Assembly (NCBI GenBank): GCA_021162905.1
Contig: JAGGXT010000212.1
Coordinates: 1 to 7,817 of the forward strand
DNA length: 7,817 bases
Direction: 5' to 3'
Origin: Candidatus Odinarchaeota archaeon
Lineage (GTDB): Archaea; Asgardarchaeota; JAGGXT01
The notes under the pieces were generated by a model. It searched no databases, was not told where the DNA came from, and was given only the letters and a program-made list of their open reading frames with translations. This document shows positions 5,596-7,817 of this stretch, piece by piece. Position 1 is the first letter of the stretch. Every line of letters begins with the position of its first letter. Both the position numbers and the translations under genes were made by a program.

Positions 5596-6975
5596 ATGAA
5601 GAAAGTAACTGTAGAAGAGTTATTAGAAAAGGCAAAAAAGCCATCTCGTCTTGCTATTGAGTATCACAAATTTTATGAGGGAAAGCTACAAGTCATGCCC
5701 AAGTGTGCTATAAGGAGCTTATACGATTTTGCAATATGGTATACTCCTGGCGTTGCAGCTCCATGCAGAATAATAAAAGATGATCCAGACGAATCATTTG
5801 AATATACTAATAGATGGAACTACGTAGCGGTCGTTAGCGATGGAACTCGTGTTCTTGGATTGGGCGATATAGGACCTGAGGCTGGATTACCAGTAATGGA
5901 AGGAAAAGCTATTTTGTTTAAATATCTTGGTGGTGTTGATGCATTTCCAATAGTTCTTAGCACAAAGGATCCCGATGAAATAATACAAGCTCTAAAATGG
6001 ATAGAGCCTACTTTTGGTGGAGTTAACTTAGAGGATATTGCTAGCCCTAAATGTTATTATGTTCTGGAAAAGGCAAGAGAAGAACTTAATATTCCAGTTT
6101 GGCATGACGACCAGCAAGGTACCGCTACTGTTGTCTTAGCCGCATTTACCAATGCACTAAAACTATTAGGTAAGAAAATGGGTGAAGTAAGAATAGCATT
6201 TATTGGAGCAGGTGCGGCAAATCTTAGAACTGCTATCGTATTTGAAAAAGCTGGTGCTAAACCTGAAAATATGATTCTTGTGGACAGCAAAGGAATTCTT
6301 CACGCAAATAGAAAAGATATGGAAGTAATGAAAAAGGAAAATCCATGGAAATACGAATGGGCGCTTAAAACGAATCCAGATGGTATCAGTGGTGGTATAG
6401 CTGAGGCACTAAAGGATGCCGATGCCGTAATAGCTGCTTCAAAGCCAGGTCCTGGTGTTATAAAGCCTGAGTGGATAAAGCAAATGAAAGAGGATCCGAT
6501 TGTATTTGCAGCAGCAAATCCGATTCCCGAAATTTGGCCATGGGAGGCTAAAGAGGCTGGTGCAAAAATAATAGCTACTGGGCGTTCAGATTTTCCAAAT
6601 CAAATCAACAATTCTCTCGGATTTCCTGCTATCTTTAGAGGGGTACTAGATGTTAAAGCTACAACAGTAACTGATGAAATGTGTATTGCAGCAGCAAACG
6701 CTCTTGCGGAATATGCTGAACAAAAGGGCTTATCTGAAGATTATATAATACCAACCATGGAAGACTGGGAAGTCTATATATACGAGGCTGTTGCTGCAGC
6801 TGAGCAATCTATAAAACAAGGTGTAGCAAGAGTAAAACTGAGTAGGCAGGAGCTCTGGGAAAGAGCAAGCAGAATCATTCGTAATGCACGTGAATCTGTA
6901 CATGTATTAATGAAAGCAGGATTAATACAAAATCCCCCTCCTGAAGATGAGGTACTGAAAAAATATAAAGGATAA
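5596..6975 (+). CDS. Malic enzyme (malate dehydrogenase, oxaloacetate-decarboxylating)
   Basis: A 459-residue cytoplasmic enzyme that oxidatively decarboxylates malate to pyruvate and CO2 with NAD(P)+, linking the citric acid cycle to pyruvate. It is of the short prokaryotic type and complete. Motifs in order: IWYTPGVAAPC (47-57) with catalytic Tyr49; GLGDIGPEAGLPVMEGKA (88-105) with catalytic Lys104; the metal-binding acidic pair in NLEDI (Glu146, Asp147) and HDDQQGTA (170-177); the Rossmann loop GAGAAN (204-209); ANPIPEIWP (307-315); and SDFPNQINNSLGFPAIFRG (331-349) lining the active site. Asp230 ends the second Rossmann strand in LVDSKG; I do not assign NAD or NADP preference from this alone. 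No PTA-like C-terminal domain is present; the tail (about 415-459) is helical and ends EDEVLKKYKG. The gene has its own promoter and a T-rich end, so a link to the ABC operon is not implied. Confidence 0.95.
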   Translation: MKKVTVEELLEKAKKPSRLAIEYHKFYEGKLQVMPKCAIRSLYDFAIWYTPGVAAPCRIIKDDPDESFEYTNRWNYVAVVSDGTRVLGLGDIGPEAGLPVMEGKAILFKYLGGVDAFPIVLSTKDPDEIIQALKWIEPTFGGVNLEDIASPKCYYVLEKAREELNIPVWHDDQQGTATVVLAAFTNALKLLGKKMGEVRIAFIGAGAANLRTAIVFEKAGAKPENMILVDSKGILHANRKDMEVMKKENPWKYEWALKTNPDGISGGIAEALKDADAVIAASKPGPGVIKPEWIKQMKEDPIVFAAANPIPEIWPWEAKEAGAKIIATGRSDFPNQINNSLGFPAIFRGVLDVKATTVTDEMCIAAANALAEYAEQKGLSEDYIIPTMEDWEVYIYEAVAAAEQSIKQGVARVKLSRQELWERASRIIRNARESVHVLMKAGLIQNPPPEDEVLKKYKG

Positions 6976-7006
6976 CACCTTTATTTTTTATCCACACCTT
7001 TTTTTA
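6970..7006 (+). terminator. T-rich terminator after the malic enzyme gene
   Basis: The stop codon is followed by two CACCTTT...TTTTTTA units (about 6976-6990 and 6994-7007) containing runs of six and seven or more T. GGATAA (6970-6975) can pair with TTATCC (6988-6993), giving a weak stem that includes the stop codon. Oligo-T alone is enough for many archaeal terminators. Confidence 0.5.
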
Positions 7007-7141
7007 TTTCTAATTACTTATTGGTAAAATTTTTTAAGTTAAGTCCTGAGCATTCATTAGTCTATAGCTAAGTTTTTGTTAAGAGATAAGGTCAGGGATT
7101 AATAGAAATAGTGAAAGATCCTACGCAATTTTAAGTAACTA
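7007..7141 (+). other. Intergenic or unresolved gene-relic sequence
   Basis: No open frame, RNA gene or clear repeat is visible. Short readable stretches such as GQGLIEIVKDPTQF (7090-7131) and RSYAILSNYT (about 7116-7145) sit just upstream of the radical SAM cluster motif, in frames other than the one carrying it. They may be more decayed parts of the same gene, but I cannot support this from known family motifs. Confidence 0.3.
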
Positions 7142-7817
7142 TACGATTTATGTTCATATAATTGTATAACATGCGGGGGATCTAATTTCTCTTATAAGAA
7201 TCTCTTTAATAGAAAGAAATTAGCAATTAGCAATAAAACGCCCAGAGGATATTTATAAAGAAGTATCTCTGATAGCGGATTACACAAAGGTGACTATTTT
7301 CTTTGTTTGGGGATTTACGTCAAACTGGGATGGCTGATGAAATCATTAATGTTATCAAGGATGCAAAAGTTGATAATCCACCGATGTTCGAATTTTTTGA
7401 GTCACCATCCAAAGAGTTTCTTCAAAAGTTAAGGAAGGCCTTACTTGACAAAAACTCTTCTGAAATTTTTAAGAATTGCCAATGAACTAGGTTTTGAAAG
7501 GACAGATCTCTACTTTATGATAGGTTTACCTAAGCAAACTGTCGAATCGGCTGTTAAAACCGCAGAATTTTCTGGTAACATGGTTTCTGAAAAGATAAGT
7601 ACTTTCATTGTATCCTTAGCACCATTTGTGGACCCCAGAAGTATGGCGTTTGAGAGTCCAGAAAATTTGGCTACAAAACCCTCTATAGGACACTAGAGGA
7701 CCATAGAAAAGCGTTTTATCATGATAATTAGTATGAATTTCTCAATTATGAGACTAATTGGATGAATAGAATGGATATTGAAATAGCAACTATTAATGCA
7801 ATAAAAACGATAGCCGA
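7142..7817 (+). pseudogene. Decayed radical SAM protein gene, probably of a B12-binding/radical SAM family
   Basis: Five blocks read in one order but change frame. Block 1 (7142-7231) has CSYNCITCGG, a CX3CX2C iron-sulfur motif that binds the radical SAM cluster, then NFSYKNLFNRKKLAI. Block 2 (7239-7304) reads PEDIYKEVSLIADYTKVTIF. Block 3 (about 7306-7440) reads GDLRQTGMADEIINVIKDAK and EFFESPSKEFLQKLRKA. Block 4 (7443-7665) has YLTKTLLKFLRIANELGFER, TDLYFMIGLPKQT and LAPFVDPRSMAFESPEN. Block 5 (7669-7817) reads GYKTLYRTLEDHRKAFYHDN, then TAG (7729-7731), then YEFLNYETNWMN, and is open to the edge. Lesions: a frame change near 7232-7238, one extra base near 7304 (GTTTGGGG for GTTGGGG), an internal loss at about 7440 where a stretch of roughly 25 residues is expected in this family, one missing base near 7666, and the TAG where Trp (TGG) is likely. 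No start codon or N-terminal B12-binding domain is found. The blocks recall archaeal B12-binding/radical SAM proteins; the exact subfamily is from memory. The good preservation suggests recent decay. Confidence 0.85.

Noticed and set aside
6057..6290. Minus-strand open frame of 77 codons
   Set aside because: Antisense to the conserved Rossmann region of malic enzyme.
7303..7696. Two small plus-strand genes (7303-7485 and 7445-7696)
   Set aside because: Both are frame fragments of one radical SAM relic; homologous text continues beyond each in other frames, and the tails after the frame changes are unrelated to the family.
7729..7731. Pyrrolysine or programmed read-through at TAG
   Set aside because: The gene has several other disabling lesions, so the stop is more simply a decay mutation.
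1..7817. CRISPR array, tRNA, rRNA or insertion sequence
   Set aside because: No regularly spaced repeats, tRNA-like cloverleaf, rRNA-like stretch or transposase motif was seen on either strand.

Overview
The window is AT-rich DNA from an archaeon. The evidence is the TATA/BRE-like boxes upstream of genes, Shine-Dalgarno sites of the GGTGA(TC) type at a nearly fixed distance from the start codons, and the protein families present: a COG1361-type secreted Ig-like protein beside a MacB/LolD-like ABC system, an HTH-V4R regulator, and a B12/radical SAM relic. A thermophilic or TACK-type archaeon is plausible, but no marker gene allows a lineage call.

Layout. Positions 1-427 (minus strand) hold the N-terminal part of an unrecognised all-helical protein that runs off the left edge. 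A divergent intergenic region of about 200 bp (428-630) follows. It carries a perfect 16-bp palindrome (TGTGCATTAATGCACA) next to a TATA box, and a 16-bp direct repeat of part of it just upstream of the next start codon. It also holds a separate twin copy of the palindrome ATAGCTAT. From 631 to 4674 there is a tight three-gene operon: a LolD/MacB-type ABC ATPase fused behind a four-helix membrane domain; a secreted, C-terminally anchored Ig/PKD-like protein rich in N-glycosylation sequons; and a MacB/FtsX-type permease. A gene for an HTH-V4R transcription regulator (4731-5462) follows on the same strand after 56 bp. Next, with its own promoter, is a complete malic enzyme (5596-6975), ending in a T-rich terminator.

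From about 7142 to the right edge lies a decayed radical SAM gene. Its CX3CX2C cluster motif and several family blocks can still be read, but they are spread over all three forward frames, with an apparent internal deletion and an in-frame TAG.

How the parts may work together (inference): ATPase, permease and exoprotein look like one cell-envelope ABC machine of MacB/Lol type, in which ATP hydrolysis drives movement outside the membrane. The adjacent cysteine-rich V4R regulator is the obvious candidate to bind the palindromes at the operon promoter. Malic enzyme links malate to pyruvate and looks like an independent housekeeping unit.
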